Below, one piece after another: positions 30,950 to 38,706 of a DNA stretch of 64,000 nucleotides. The first letter of the stretch is position 1. Each line of letters starts with the position of its first letter. The position numbers and the translations under genes are program-made. The notes below the pieces were generated by a model. That model saw only the letters and a program-made list of their open reading frames with translations. It searched no databases and was not told the origin of the DNA. Origin of the DNA: Actinotalea lenta (GTDB lineage: Bacteria > Actinomycetota > Actinomycetes > Actinomycetales > Cellulomonadaceae); assembly GCF_030586465.1 (NCBI RefSeq), contig NZ_JAUQYP010000001.1, positions 1,936,708-2,000,707 on the forward strand, read 5' to 3'.

Positions 30950-33192
30950 CCGTCCGACCGAGCCTCGTCGCCCGCACCGGTACGCGTCAGGCCGTCGGGC
31001 AGCTCGCCCTCGGTGACCACGTCGAGCGACCGCGTCGGTCGGGTCATCGCGACGTAGAGGTCGGCAGGGGCCATCGCAGTCGGCTCGACCAGCACGACCG
31101 CGTCGTACTCCAGCCCCTTGGTCGACCGCGGTGGCAGCACCACGAGGCGTGCGTCGAGGTCGTTTCGGCCCCGACCCGGCAGGTGGTCCGCGAGCTCGGT
31201 GGCCCCGAGCGCGGCGAGCAGTGCCGGGACTCGCGGTTCCGGCGCCACCACGGCCACCCGCCCACTGCCGTCCTGCGGCAGGGCCGCGACGGCCGCACGC
31301 GTGGCCGTCGCGGCGGTGGCCAGGAGCTCGCCGGTGCGGATCCGCAACGAACCCGGCACGCGACGCGCCGACGTCAGCTCCCCGAGCGGCAGCGCGGCCG
31401 CGCGCGCGACCGAGGCCGCAGCGTCCGCGACCTCGGCGGGGGTCCGGTAGTTGACCGTCAGCTCGGCGAGCCGCCAGGTGCCGCGCAGCACGGGGTCGAG
31501 GGCGGCGGACCAGCTGCGCGCGCCGGCCGCGGCAGCGGTCTGGGCGACGTCCCCGACGATCGTCAGCGACCGGGTCGGCACGCGGCGCAGCACGGTCCGC
31601 CACGCCATCGCGGAGAGCTCCTGCGCCTCGTCCACCACGACGTGGCCGTATGTCCACGCGCGGTCCGACGCGGCGCGCTCCGCCGTGGACAACCGCGGGC
31701 CGGACTCGGCGAAGCGCTCGGCAAGCAGCTCGGCCGACACCAGGCCGCCACCCGCGCCCGACCCGTTCAGCACGTCGCGCGCGTACTGCAGCTCCTGAGC
31801 GCGGCGGCGGGACTCCGACGCGGCCTGGGCGCGGGCGGCCTGGTCGTCCTCGCCCAAGAGCTCGGCGGCCTCGTCGAGGAGGGGGACGTCGGCCGGTGTC
31901 CAGGGCGCGCCCGGCTCGCGCCGCAGCGCGGCACGCTCCTGCTCGTCCAGCCAGGGCGCCGCTTGGGCGAGCCGCCAGGGCTTGGCCCACAGGTCCTCGA
32001 CGAGCTTGTGCGGGGTGAGCGGCATCCAGGCGAGGTTCAGCGCGATGCGCACCTCGCGTGTGGTGCGCAGGTCCTCGATCACCTCTGCCCGTTCGTCGGG
32101 GGGCAGGGGCTGGTCCAAGACGGCTGTGTACTGCTCCGCAAGCCTGCCGAGCATCTCGCGGACGAAGCCCACGCGGGCCAGGTTGTGCGGCTTGCCGGTC
32201 CGCCGCGCGTGGGCGATCGCCTGTCGCACGTCGGCGGGCCGGACCTGCAGCCGCCGACCGTCGAGGTGCACCTCGACGGGTTCGGCGGGGACCCGCTGCC
32301 GAGCCTGCACCGCCGACTCGATCGCCCGGGCCATGCGCGCGTCACCCTTGAGCCGCGCGACCTCCTCCGGTTCACCGCCGTTGGCGACCACGCCCGGCAC
32401 GAGGTCGGCGATGGTCGCCGTGACGACCCCGGTCTCGCCGAGCGAGGGGAGCACCTGGTCGATGTAGCGCAGGAAGGTCCGACTCGGCCCCAGCAGGAGA
32501 ACCCCCGAGCGTTCCAGGGTCGTGCGGTGCGCGTAGAGCAGGTAGGCCGCGCGGTGCAGCGCCACGGCCGTCTTGCCGGTACCCGGCCCGCCCTGGACGA
32601 CGAGCGCGCCGGTCATGGGAGCACGGATGATCGCGTCCTGCTCGGCCTGGATGGTCGCCACGATGTCGCCCATCCGACCGGTGCGCCCCGCGGACAGCGA
32701 GGCGAGGAGGGCGCCTTCGCCGGACAGCGTCGGCAGGTCGCTCTCGTCGACCCTGCTCAGGTCGAGGACCTCGTCCTCCACGCCCGTGACCGTGCGCCCA
32801 CGCGTGACCAGGTGGCGGCGCCGCACGACGTCGTCCGGGCGCGCGGCCGTCGCGCGGTAGAACGCCTGCGCCGCCGGGGCGCGCCAGTCGGTCAGCAGCG
32901 GGGAGTGCTGGTCGTCCGTGAGGCCGATCCTGCCGATGTAGCGGGTCGAGCCGTCCTCGAGATCGAGCCGGCCGAAGGTCAGTCGCTGCTCGACGCCCTC
33001 GAGCTGGGCGAGCCGGTCCTCGTACAGAGTCGCGAAGGCGTCTCGCTCCGAGCGGTTCTGCGGCGAGCCGGACGGGCCGCTGCGGCGGACCTCCGCAAGC
33101 CGTGCCGCGGTCTGCTCGCGCAGTGCGTCCAGCCTGCGGTAGCGGACGTCCACGGCGGTCTGCTCGACGTCCACCTCGCTGCTGCGTCCCAC
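30940..33192 (-). CDS. helR: HelD/HelR-like superfamily 1 ATPase (RNA polymerase recycling)
   Basis: This 750-residue UvrD-like ATPase belongs to the HelD/HelR group that rescues stalled RNA polymerase and, in some actinobacteria, displaces rifamycins. Walker A is GGPGTGKTAVALHRAAYLL, Walker B is VVDEAQELS, and motif VI lies in YVAMTRPTRSLD. The N-terminal 120 residues contain a charged coiled coil (YRRLDALREQTAARLAEVRR), matching the arm that enters the polymerase secondary channel. The GTG at 33192 has GGAGGG 7 nt upstream; longer readings into Arg-rich sequence are not supported. I saw no rifamycin-associated palindrome upstream. HelR versus general HelD assignment is based on length and motifs only. 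Confidence 0.8.
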   Translation of the reverse strand: MGRSSEVDVEQTAVDVRYRRLDALREQTAARLAEVRRSGPSGSPQNRSERDAFATLYEDRLAQLEGVEQRLTFGRLDLEDGSTRYIGRIGLTDDQHSPLLTDWRAPAAQAFYRATAARPDDVVRRRHLVTRGRTVTGVEDEVLDLSRVDESDLPTLSGEGALLASLSAGRTGRMGDIVATIQAEQDAIIRAPMTGALVVQGGPGTGKTAVALHRAAYLLYAHRTTLERSGVLLLGPSRTFLRYIDQVLPSLGETGVVTATIADLVPGVVANGGEPEEVARLKGDARMARAIESAVQARQRVPAEPVEVHLDGRRLQVRPADVRQAIAHARRTGKPHNLARVGFVREMLGRLAEQYTAVLDQPLPPDERAEVIEDLRTTREVRIALNLAWMPLTPHKLVEDLWAKPWRLAQAAPWLDEQERAALRREPGAPWTPADVPLLDEAAELLGEDDQAARAQAASESRRRAQELQYARDVLNGSGAGGGLVSAELLAERFAESGPRLSTAERAASDRAWTYGHVVVDEAQELSAMAWRTVLRRVPTRSLTIVGDVAQTAAAAGARSWSAALDPVLRGTWRLAELTVNYRTPAEVADAAASVARAAALPLGELTSARRVPGSLRIRTGELLATAATATRAAVAALPQDGSGRVAVVAPEPRVPALLAALGATELADHLPGRGRNDLDARLVVLPPRSTKGLEYDAVVLVEPTAMAPADLYVAMTRPTRSLDVVTEGELPDGLTRTGAGDEARSDGQG

Positions 33193-33320
33193 TGAGCACC
33201 CTCCGGCTGAGAATCGGCCGTCCATTATCCGTCCTGCTGCCGCTCGCGCGCGCCGGTGTCCACGTCGCGCGCGCCCTCGGCCCCGGCGGGGCCACCGTCG
33301 AGCACCTAGGGTCGAGCACA

Positions 33321-33326
33321 TAGGAT
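33321..33326 (+). promoter_or_regulatory. -10-like element (TAGGAT) upstream of the receiver-PP2C gene
   Basis: TAGGAT lies 18 nt before the GTG at 33345 in the divergent gap with the HelR-like gene; a weak GGGGTGAGGA lies between. Confidence 0.4.
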
Positions 33327-33344
33327 CATCGCCGGGGTGAGGAC

Positions 33345-34520
33345 GTGACCGAGATCACGACGTCGACGATCACCGTGCTCGTGGTCGGCGAGGACGACGC
33401 GGACGCCGAGCAGCTGGGGCTGCTCCTCGCGGACGCGCCGGTGGAGCTGCGCCGCGCGCGCACGGCCGACGAGGCCGTGGGTGCGCTCGACGTGGACTGC
33501 GTCCTGCTCGACCTACCGGCCTCCGAGGCCGAGAGCCTGTCGACGTTGCGGTGGTTCCTCCGCCAGCCCGGTACGCGCGCCGTCGTGGTGTGGACCGCGC
33601 AGCCCGAGCCGGGACTGGGCCTGCGGGTGATCGCCGCCGGCGCCCAGGACCTCCTGGTCAAGGGTGAGATGGGTGGCGCGACGCTCTACCGGGTGCTCCG
33701 CTACGCCGTCCAGCGGCGCCAGGCCGAAGTTCAGGAGCGTGAGATGTACCGGGCCCAGGTGCGTGACTACGAGGCCTCCCGCCTGGAACGCGCGCTGCTG
33801 CCGTCGCCACTGGTCGGCGACGGCTCGGTCGAGGTGCTCGTGGGCTACCGTGCGGGGCGCGACGGGCTGCTCGGTGGCGACTTCTACGACGTCGTCGAGC
33901 GCGCGGACGGCTCGATCGCCGCGGTCGTGGGGGACGTCGCGGGGCACGGGCCGGACGAGGCGGCCCTCGGGGCGACGTTGCGCACGGCGTGGCGCACCGC
34001 GACGCTCGCCGATCTGTCGCCACCTCGGGTGCTCGACGTCACCGAGCAGATCCTGGCAGCCGAGCGCGGCCGGCCGGAGATCTTCGCCACCCTCGTCATG
34101 GTCGTCGTCGGCCCGGACCGGACGTGGCTCGACCTGTACCTGTGCGGCCATCCGGCGCCGTTCCTCATCGGCCGGCCGACCGTGCCGCTGCCGTCCGACC
34201 GGCGGGGCAGGGCACTGGGCATCCCCGCCCTGGGCGGCTGGCAGGCGCGGCGTGTCGAGCTGCCCGATCGCTGGCGGGTCGCGCTGTTCACGGACGGCAT
34301 GCTCGAGACCACCGTGGACGGCACCGACCATCGGCTCGGCGAGGACGGCCTGGCCGAGCTCATCGCCGACCAGGTGCGTTCGGAGCAGGCGCGTCACCGA
34401 GGCGGGGCGGGCGGGGCCACCATCGTGGACCGTGTCATGGAGGCCGTCTCGGTGCGGCACGGCGGGAACCTGGTCGACGACACGGCCTTGGTGGTGCTCG
34501 GCTGGGACGGCGGGCGCTGA
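33345..34520 (+). CDS. Response-regulator receiver fused to a PP2C/SpoIIE-type phosphatase
   Basis: This 391-residue cytoplasmic protein combines an N-terminal receiver domain (about 8-125) with a C-terminal SpoIIE/PP2C serine phosphatase domain (about 155-388). The receiver keeps all key residues: E16 and D17 (acid pair), D56 (phospho-acceptor in LLDLP), T84 and K106. The phosphatase has [18 protein letters not shown] and DDTALVVLG with the metal-binding aspartates. The architecture is that of RsbU/RssB-like regulators that control partner-switching anti-sigma antagonists upon phosphorylation. No histidine kinase or sigma regulator is adjacent, so input and target are unknown. PAC2 follows after 73 nt. 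Confidence 0.88.
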   Translation: MTEITTSTITVLVVGEDDADAEQLGLLLADAPVELRRARTADEAVGALDVDCVLLDLPASEAESLSTLRWFLRQPGTRAVVVWTAQPEPGLGLRVIAAGAQDLLVKGEMGGATLYRVLRYAVQRRQAEVQEREMYRAQVRDYEASRLERALLPSPLVGDGSVEVLVGYRAGRDGLLGGDFYDVVERADGSIAAVVGDVAGHGPDEAALGATLRTAWRTATLADLSPPRVLDVTEQILAAERGRPEIFATLVMVVVGPDRTWLDLYLCGHPAPFLIGRPTVPLPSDRRGRALGIPALGGWQARRVELPDRWRVALFTDGMLETTVDGTDHRLGEDGLAELIADQVRSEQARHRGGAGGATIVDRVMEAVSVRHGGNLVDDTALVVLGWDGGR

Positions 34521-34593
34521 CCGTCGCCGGGGGAATGGTGCCGCGGACCGATGCGTTGCACCGACAAGAGGAAGACGACAGGAGGCCCCCCAG

Positions 34594-35502
34594 ATGCGTG
34601 ACCCGGACACCCTGTACACCGTGAACGAAGAGGTCGCCGAGCAGGTCGGCGACGCTCCGGTCCTGGTGCACCTGGTGCGCGGCTTCGTGGATGCCGGCGC
34701 CGCCGGACAGGTGGCCGCCGAGCACCTGACCGAGCAGTTCACCCCGCAGCGCCTGGTCACCTTCGACGTCGACGAGCTCGTGGACTACCGGTCCCGGCGC
34801 CCCATGATGACCTTCGACCGCTCCACCTGGAACGAGTACGACGAGCCGGAGCTCGCGATCGATCTCATGCACGACCGTGAGGGAGCCCCGTTCCTGCTGC
34901 TGCACGGCGTCGAGCCGGACATCCGGTGGGAGTCCTGGGTCGCCGCGGTCCGCAGGATCGTCGAGCGGTTCGGCGTCCGGCTCGTGGTGGGCGTGCACGG
35001 GATCCCGATGGGGGTGCCGCACACCCGGCCGCTGGGCTTCACCGCTCACGCGACCCGGTCCGACCTGGTCGAGGAGCACCCGATGTGGTTCGGGTCCGTC
35101 CGCGTCCCGGCGAGCGCGAGCGCCCTGCTCGAGCACCGTCTCGGTCGCTGGGGTCACGACGCGATGGGCTTCGCGGTGCACGTTCCGCACTACCTGGCCC
35201 AGTCGGCCTACCCGCAGGCGGCGATGGTCGCCCTCGGGCAGCTCGAGAAGACCACCGGGCTCGACCTGGCGTCCGGGGCCCTGGAGTCCGCCGCGCGGGA
35301 GGCGGCGGCGGAGATCGAGCGCCAGATGGCGGGTTCGCCCGAGGTGGCCTCGGTCGTGCACGCGCTGGAGAAGCAGTACGACGACGCCGTCCGGGCGATC
35401 GACGGTCCTGGCCTGCTCGGCGAGGACCTGCCGACCGCGGACGAGCTCGGCGCCGAGTTCGAGCGCTTCCTTGCCCAGCAGGAGGATGGCGGCGAGGGCT
35501 GA
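34594..35502 (+). CDS. PAC2 family protein
   Basis: This 302-residue protein belongs to the PAC2 family (proteasome assembly chaperone 2 fold), widespread in actinobacteria. Conserved blocks are VLVHLVRGFVDAGAAGQ, LVTFDVDELVDYRSRRP and the glycine-rich GVHGIPMGVPHTRP. The ATG at 34594 has AGGAGG 9 nt upstream. Members in actinobacteria also occur in genomes without a 20S proteasome, so the biochemical role is uncertain. It has no signal peptide or membrane helix. The acidic C-terminal end (ELGAEFERFLAQQEDGGEG) is typical. The MFS gene follows after 25 nt. Confidence 0.85.
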   Translation: MRDPDTLYTVNEEVAEQVGDAPVLVHLVRGFVDAGAAGQVAAEHLTEQFTPQRLVTFDVDELVDYRSRRPMMTFDRSTWNEYDEPELAIDLMHDREGAPFLLLHGVEPDIRWESWVAAVRRIVERFGVRLVVGVHGIPMGVPHTRPLGFTAHATRSDLVEEHPMWFGSVRVPASASALLEHRLGRWGHDAMGFAVHVPHYLAQSAYPQAAMVALGQLEKTTGLDLASGALESAAREAAAEIERQMAGSPEVASVVHALEKQYDDAVRAIDGPGLLGEDLPTADELGAEFERFLAQQEDGGEG

Positions 35503-35515
35503 CGGCGCGCTGGGC

Positions 35516-35521
35516 TAGCCT
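35516..35521 (+). promoter_or_regulatory. -10 element (TAGCCT), leaderless promoter of the MFS gene
   Basis: TAGCCT is followed by 6 nt and the ATG at 35528. Confidence 0.48.
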
Positions 35522-35527
35522 GCGCGG

Positions 35528-36874
35528 ATGAGCGAGGCCGAGACCCACGCCGGTGCCGGGCGCGGGTCGGCGCGTGCCTGGACGGTGTGGCTGGCCGCGC
35601 TGGTGGCCTACGCCGTGGCGGTTCTGCACCGCACCTCGTTCGGGGTCTCGGGCATCGAGGCGGCCGACCGTTTCGGTGTGAGCGCGACGGTGCTGTCGAC
35701 CTTCGTCATGGTGCAGCTGACCGTCTACGCCACGATGCAGATCCCGTCGGGGATGCTGCTGGACCGGTTCGGCTCGCGGGCGATGATCGCCGGCGGGGCG
35801 GTGCTCATGGCCGCCGGGCAGGGCCTCCTGAGCGTGACCCACGCGATCGGCGGCGCCTACCTCGCCCGCATCCTCATCGGTGCGGGCGACGCGGCGACGT
35901 TCATCGCGGTGGTCCGGCTCGTCGCGATGTGGTTCCCGGCCCGACGCGTACCCCTGCTGACCCAGCTCAGCGGGGTGACGGGGCAGGCCGGGCAGGTGGC
36001 TTCGGCCCTGCCGCTCGTGGCGGTGCTGCACGCACGCGGGTGGACGACGGCCTTCGGTGGGCTGGCGGCGATCGGCCTTCTCGCCGCGGCCCTGGCCTTC
36101 CTCGCCGTGCGTGACTCGCCCTCCGGCCACGAGCGGCCCGAGCGCTCCGGTGGTGTGCTGGCTCCGGTGCGCGCTGCGGCCAAGGAGCCCGGCACGTGGC
36201 TGGGTTTCTGGAGCCACGCGTTGTCCCAGTTCCCGCTCAACCTCTTCTTGCTGGCCTGGGGGTACCCGTTCCTGCTGGCCGAGGGGCTCTCGTCCGAGGC
36301 GGCCGGCGGGGTGATGACCGTCGCGGTGGTTGCCAGCGTGGTGTCCGGTCCGGTGATCGGCGAGCTCACCGCTCGCCATCCGCTGCGGCGGTCCTGGATC
36401 GTGCTCGGCACGGCCACGACCGTGGCCGCCGTCTGGCTCGCCGTGCTCGTGCAAGCGGGTCCCGCCCCGACGTGGATGCTGGTCCTGCTGGCCGCGGTGC
36501 TCGGAGTCGGGGGCCCGTCGTCGCTGGTCGGGTTCGACTTCGCGCGGTCTTTCAACGATCCGGCCCGGCTCGGCACCGCGACCGGGCTGGTCAACGGTGG
36601 GGGGTTCGCGTTCGCGGTGGTGGCGATCCTGGCCGCGGGGGTCGCGCTCGACACGCATCCCGGCCCGGAGCTGTCGCTGGGTGCATTCCGCGTCGCGTTC
36701 GCGATCCAGGGAGTGCTGTGGCTCGTCGCTGCCGCCGGCCTGCTCGTCGCCCGGCGGCGCACCCGCCGGCTCATGGCGTCCCGCGGGGTCGTGGTCCCGC
36801 CCGTGCGGGAGGTGCTGGCGCGGCGGCGGGACGGCCGCGCGACCGAGGTCTTCAGCCGGTCGCGTCGCGGTTGA
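35528..36874 (+). CDS. Major facilitator superfamily transporter
   Basis: This 448-residue inner-membrane transporter has 12 predicted membrane helices in two six-helix halves. The first loop carries the MFS signature variant GMLLDRFGSRAMIAGG between helices 2 and 3. Family resemblance is to the ACS/NarK-like branch that starts AWTVWLAALVAYAVAVLHRTSFGVSG, but the substrate cannot be assigned. A basic cytoplasmic tail of about 45 residues follows the last helix. No regulator or enzyme gene gives a substrate clue. It appears to have its own leaderless promoter, although PAC2 ends 25 nt upstream. Confidence 0.82.
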   Translation: MSEAETHAGAGRGSARAWTVWLAALVAYAVAVLHRTSFGVSGIEAADRFGVSATVLSTFVMVQLTVYATMQIPSGMLLDRFGSRAMIAGGAVLMAAGQGLLSVTHAIGGAYLARILIGAGDAATFIAVVRLVAMWFPARRVPLLTQLSGVTGQAGQVASALPLVAVLHARGWTTAFGGLAAIGLLAAALAFLAVRDSPSGHERPERSGGVLAPVRAAAKEPGTWLGFWSHALSQFPLNLFLLAWGYPFLLAEGLSSEAAGGVMTVAVVASVVSGPVIGELTARHPLRRSWIVLGTATTVAAVWLAVLVQAGPAPTWMLVLLAAVLGVGGPSSLVGFDFARSFNDPARLGTATGLVNGGGFAFAVVAILAAGVALDTHPGPELSLGAFRVAFAIQGVLWLVAAAGLLVARRRTRRLMASRGVVVPPVREVLARRRDGRATEVFSRSRRG

Positions 36875-37094
36875 CACGACGGTGCCAAGAACCCTGGCGC
36901 CGGTGGCACCGCACGTGGGAGAGTATCGGTCGTTGCAGTGACGGCACACGTATGACCGCCTGCCCGACCCGTCGGGAGGGACCGTCATGGCCTGTTCTTC
37001 GCGGACCAGGACGTGGGACAGCATTGCGGCATGACATGCCGGGCGACCGACCCGGTGACGACGTCCCAGGTTGGACGAGGAACGAAGGAACAGC

Positions 37095-37298
37095 ATGGCG
37101 CAGGGATCTGTGAAGTGGTTCAACGCTGAGAAGGGCTACGGCTTCATCGCGCAGGACGGCGGCGGCGCCGACGTCTTCGTGCACTACTCGGCGATCGAGA
37201 CCCAGGGCTACCGCACGCTCGAGGAGGCCCAGCGGGTCGAGTTCGAGATCACGCAGGGCCCCAAGGGTCCGCAGGCGGAGAAGGTGCGCCCGCTCTGA
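37095..37298 (+). CDS. cspA: Cold-shock domain protein (CspA family)
   Basis: This 67-residue protein is a single cold-shock OB-fold domain that binds single-stranded RNA and DNA. RNP1 is KGYGFIAQD and RNP2 is VFVHYSAI; the start [17 protein letters not shown] is diagnostic. The ATG at 37095 is preceded by GGACGAGGAACGAAGGA. The 220-nt gap upstream contains a short palindrome (37027-37041) and may encode a long structured leader, common in csp genes. A strong terminator hairpin follows at 37315. Confidence 0.96.
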   Translation: MAQGSVKWFNAEKGYGFIAQDGGGADVFVHYSAIETQGYRTLEEAQRVEFEITQGPKGPQAEKVRPL

Positions 37299-37314
37299 GC
37301 GACCTGACCTGACT

Positions 37315-37345
37315 CGACGGGGCCGCACCGGGTGCGGCCCCGTCG
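37315..37345 (+). terminator. Intrinsic-type terminator of cspA
   Basis: Arms 37315-37328 and 37332-37345 form a perfect 14-bp GC-rich stem with loop CGG, starting 16 nt after the cspA stop. There is no T-tract. The symmetric stem may also end transcription of the convergent spermidine-synthase-like gene, whose stop is at 37377. Confidence 0.82.
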
Positions 37346-37376
37346 CATGTCCGGGGCGGGCCGCTCCGCGCTGCGG

Positions 37377-38189
37377 TCACTCGATGGGGCGCGCGGACCG
37401 GGCGAAGTCCGCCGACTCGCCCGGGTCGAGCAGTCTGGCCGGCACGGCCAGGACCCGCAGCGCACGGGCGAGCCGACCCAGGTCGAAGCCCGGGCCGCCG
37501 GCCGCGAGGACCACGTTGCCGTACCGGCGTCCGCGCAGCACCGCGGGCTCGGCGACCACCATGACAGGGCCGACAGCCTCGGCCAAGGTTGCGGCCTCGG
37601 CCCGGGCGAGCGGGAGCGGTGGCCGGTCGACGCAGTTGACCAGGTAGAGGCCCTCGGGGCGCAGGACCCGGCGGACCTGCTCCGCTGCGGACCGGGTGGT
37701 CAGCTCACGGGGAGTCGCATCCCCCGCGAAGACGTCCCGCACCACCAGGTCCCACGAGCGTTCCGCCATGCCCGAGAGCGTCGTCAGGGCGTCGGCCGCG
37801 CGCACGCGCAGCGCGGGGGACCGGGGCAGCTCGAACCACTGGCGCACGCGCCGGACGAGCACGTCGTCGACGTCCACGGCAAGCTGGTGGGATCCCGGCC
37901 GGACCGAGTCCAGCCACCGTGGGAACGTGCAGGCGCCCGCGCCCAGGTGCAGTGCACGCAGCGGGCCGGGTGGCAGCAGGTCCACCACGGCGGCCATCTG
38001 CTGGTGGTACTCGAACTCCAGGTAGCGGGGGTCGTCGAGGTCCAGGCAGGAGCTGGGCACGCCGTTGACCAGGAGTGTCACCAGCTCGGGGCGCTCGGCG
38101 TCGACCACGAGCTGCGCGCTGCCGGTCGCGATCGGCACGGCCTCGACGGGCAGCAGAGCACGGGTGGCGCGATGGCGACGGGAGGGCAC
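37377..38189 (-). CDS. Spermidine-synthase-like (PMT fold) methyltransferase-type protein
   Basis: This 270-residue protein has the Rossmann-like core of the spermidine synthase/PMT family. The nucleotide-binding motif is RALHLGAGACTFPRWL, followed by QLAVDVDDVLVRRVRQWFEL and VVRDVFAGD. The N-terminal beta-strand domain (DLDDPRYLEFEYHQQM) matches the family tetramerisation region. Aspartates needed for polyamine binding are only partly conserved, so it could be a methyltransferase rather than an aminopropyltransferase. A TACCGT element 6 nt before the GTG at 38189 supports the start. A LexA box lies 36-51 bp upstream but points to the divergent HEPN-dinB operon. Confidence 0.78.
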   Translation of the reverse strand: MPSRRHRATRALLPVEAVPIATGSAQLVVDAERPELVTLLVNGVPSSCLDLDDPRYLEFEYHQQMAAVVDLLPPGPLRALHLGAGACTFPRWLDSVRPGSHQLAVDVDDVLVRRVRQWFELPRSPALRVRAADALTTLSGMAERSWDLVVRDVFAGDATPRELTTRSAAEQVRRVLRPEGLYLVNCVDRPPLPLARAEAATLAEAVGPVMVVAEPAVLRGRRYGNVVLAAGGPGFDLGRLARALRVLAVPARLLDPGESADFARSARPIE

Positions 38190-38195
38190 CGTGCC

Positions 38196-38201
38196 ACGGT
38201 A
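38196..38201 (-). promoter_or_regulatory. -10 element (TACCGT) of the spermidine-synthase-like gene
   Basis: On the minus strand TACCGT is followed by 6 nt and the GTG at 38189. The divergent LexA box begins 24 bp upstream. Confidence 0.45.
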
Positions 38202-38214
38202 GGGCAACGAAGGC

Positions 38215-38244
38215 TTGACGAAGGTCGAACAGATGTTCGACACT
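38215..38244 (+). promoter_or_regulatory. Promoter of the HEPN-dinB operon (TTGACG-N18-GACACT)
   Basis: TTGACG at 38215-38220 and GACACT at 38239-38244 flank the LexA box, and GACACT lies 6 nt before the GTG at 38251. The operator therefore fills the spacer. Confidence 0.6.
38225..38240. promoter_or_regulatory. LexA box of the HEPN-dinB operon
   Basis: TCGAACAGATGTTCGA is a perfect match to the SOS consensus with full symmetry outside the AGAT centre. It is the strongest of the boxes in this window. Confidence 0.93.
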
Positions 38245-38250
38245 GGTCCG

Positions 38251-38706
38251 GTGACGAGACGGAGCACCACGGGTGGTCGCCCGGCGGCGGTGCCTGCCGG
38301 CGGGCGCCTGGGCGAGCCCTCCCTCCGGGTGCGCGAGCTCCTTGCGCGCAGTGACGCGGAGCTCATCGCCGCCGACCTCGCCGGCAGTCCTGACGAGCGT
38401 TTCGTGCACGGGCACCTGGCAGCACTGCGCGCCGGCGCTGCCGTGGTGGCGGCACGAGACCGTCTCGCCGGGCGCCGCCGTGGCCCTCGCCCGGTGTGGG
38501 AGCTCGCGGCTGCTGCCGCCCCGGAGCTCGCCGACTGGACGGCACGGTTCGCCGACGCGGCACCGCTGCGCGCCGCGGTCGAGACCGGGCGAGCCGACGT
38601 GGACGAGGAGCGTGCGGACCGCGCCGTTGCGGAGGCCGCCGACTTCGCCGCGGCCGTGCGCACTCTGCTCGCGGCGGACGAGTACCAGCAGCTGCGGGCG
38701 TCGTGA
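38251..38706 (+). CDS. SAV_6107-type HEPN domain protein, co-transcribed with dinB
   Basis: This 151-residue protein is of the small HEPN family that precedes dinB in many actinobacteria. It is almost entirely helical and Ala/Arg-rich, with PSLRVRELLARSDAELIAADL and HLAALRAGAAVVAARDRLAG as the conserved core. An R-x4-H arrangement occurs at R50-H55 (RFVHGH), the spacing of HEPN nuclease motifs, but catalytic activity is not established. The GTG at 38251 was chosen because the operator and -10 element lie just upstream; an upstream ATG at 38215 would run through the LexA box. The stop overlaps the dinB GTG (GTGA), so expression is coupled and SOS-induced. Confidence 0.78.
   Translation: MTRRSTTGGRPAAVPAGGRLGEPSLRVRELLARSDAELIAADLAGSPDERFVHGHLAALRAGAAVVAARDRLAGRRRGPRPVWELAAAAAPELADWTARFADAAPLRAAVETGRADVDEERADRAVAEAADFAAAVRTLLAADEYQQLRAS

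Noticed and set aside
33193..33344. Rifamycin-associated palindrome upstream of the HelR-like gene
   Set aside because: No GGGGCTTGC-type inverted repeat was found in the divergent gap.
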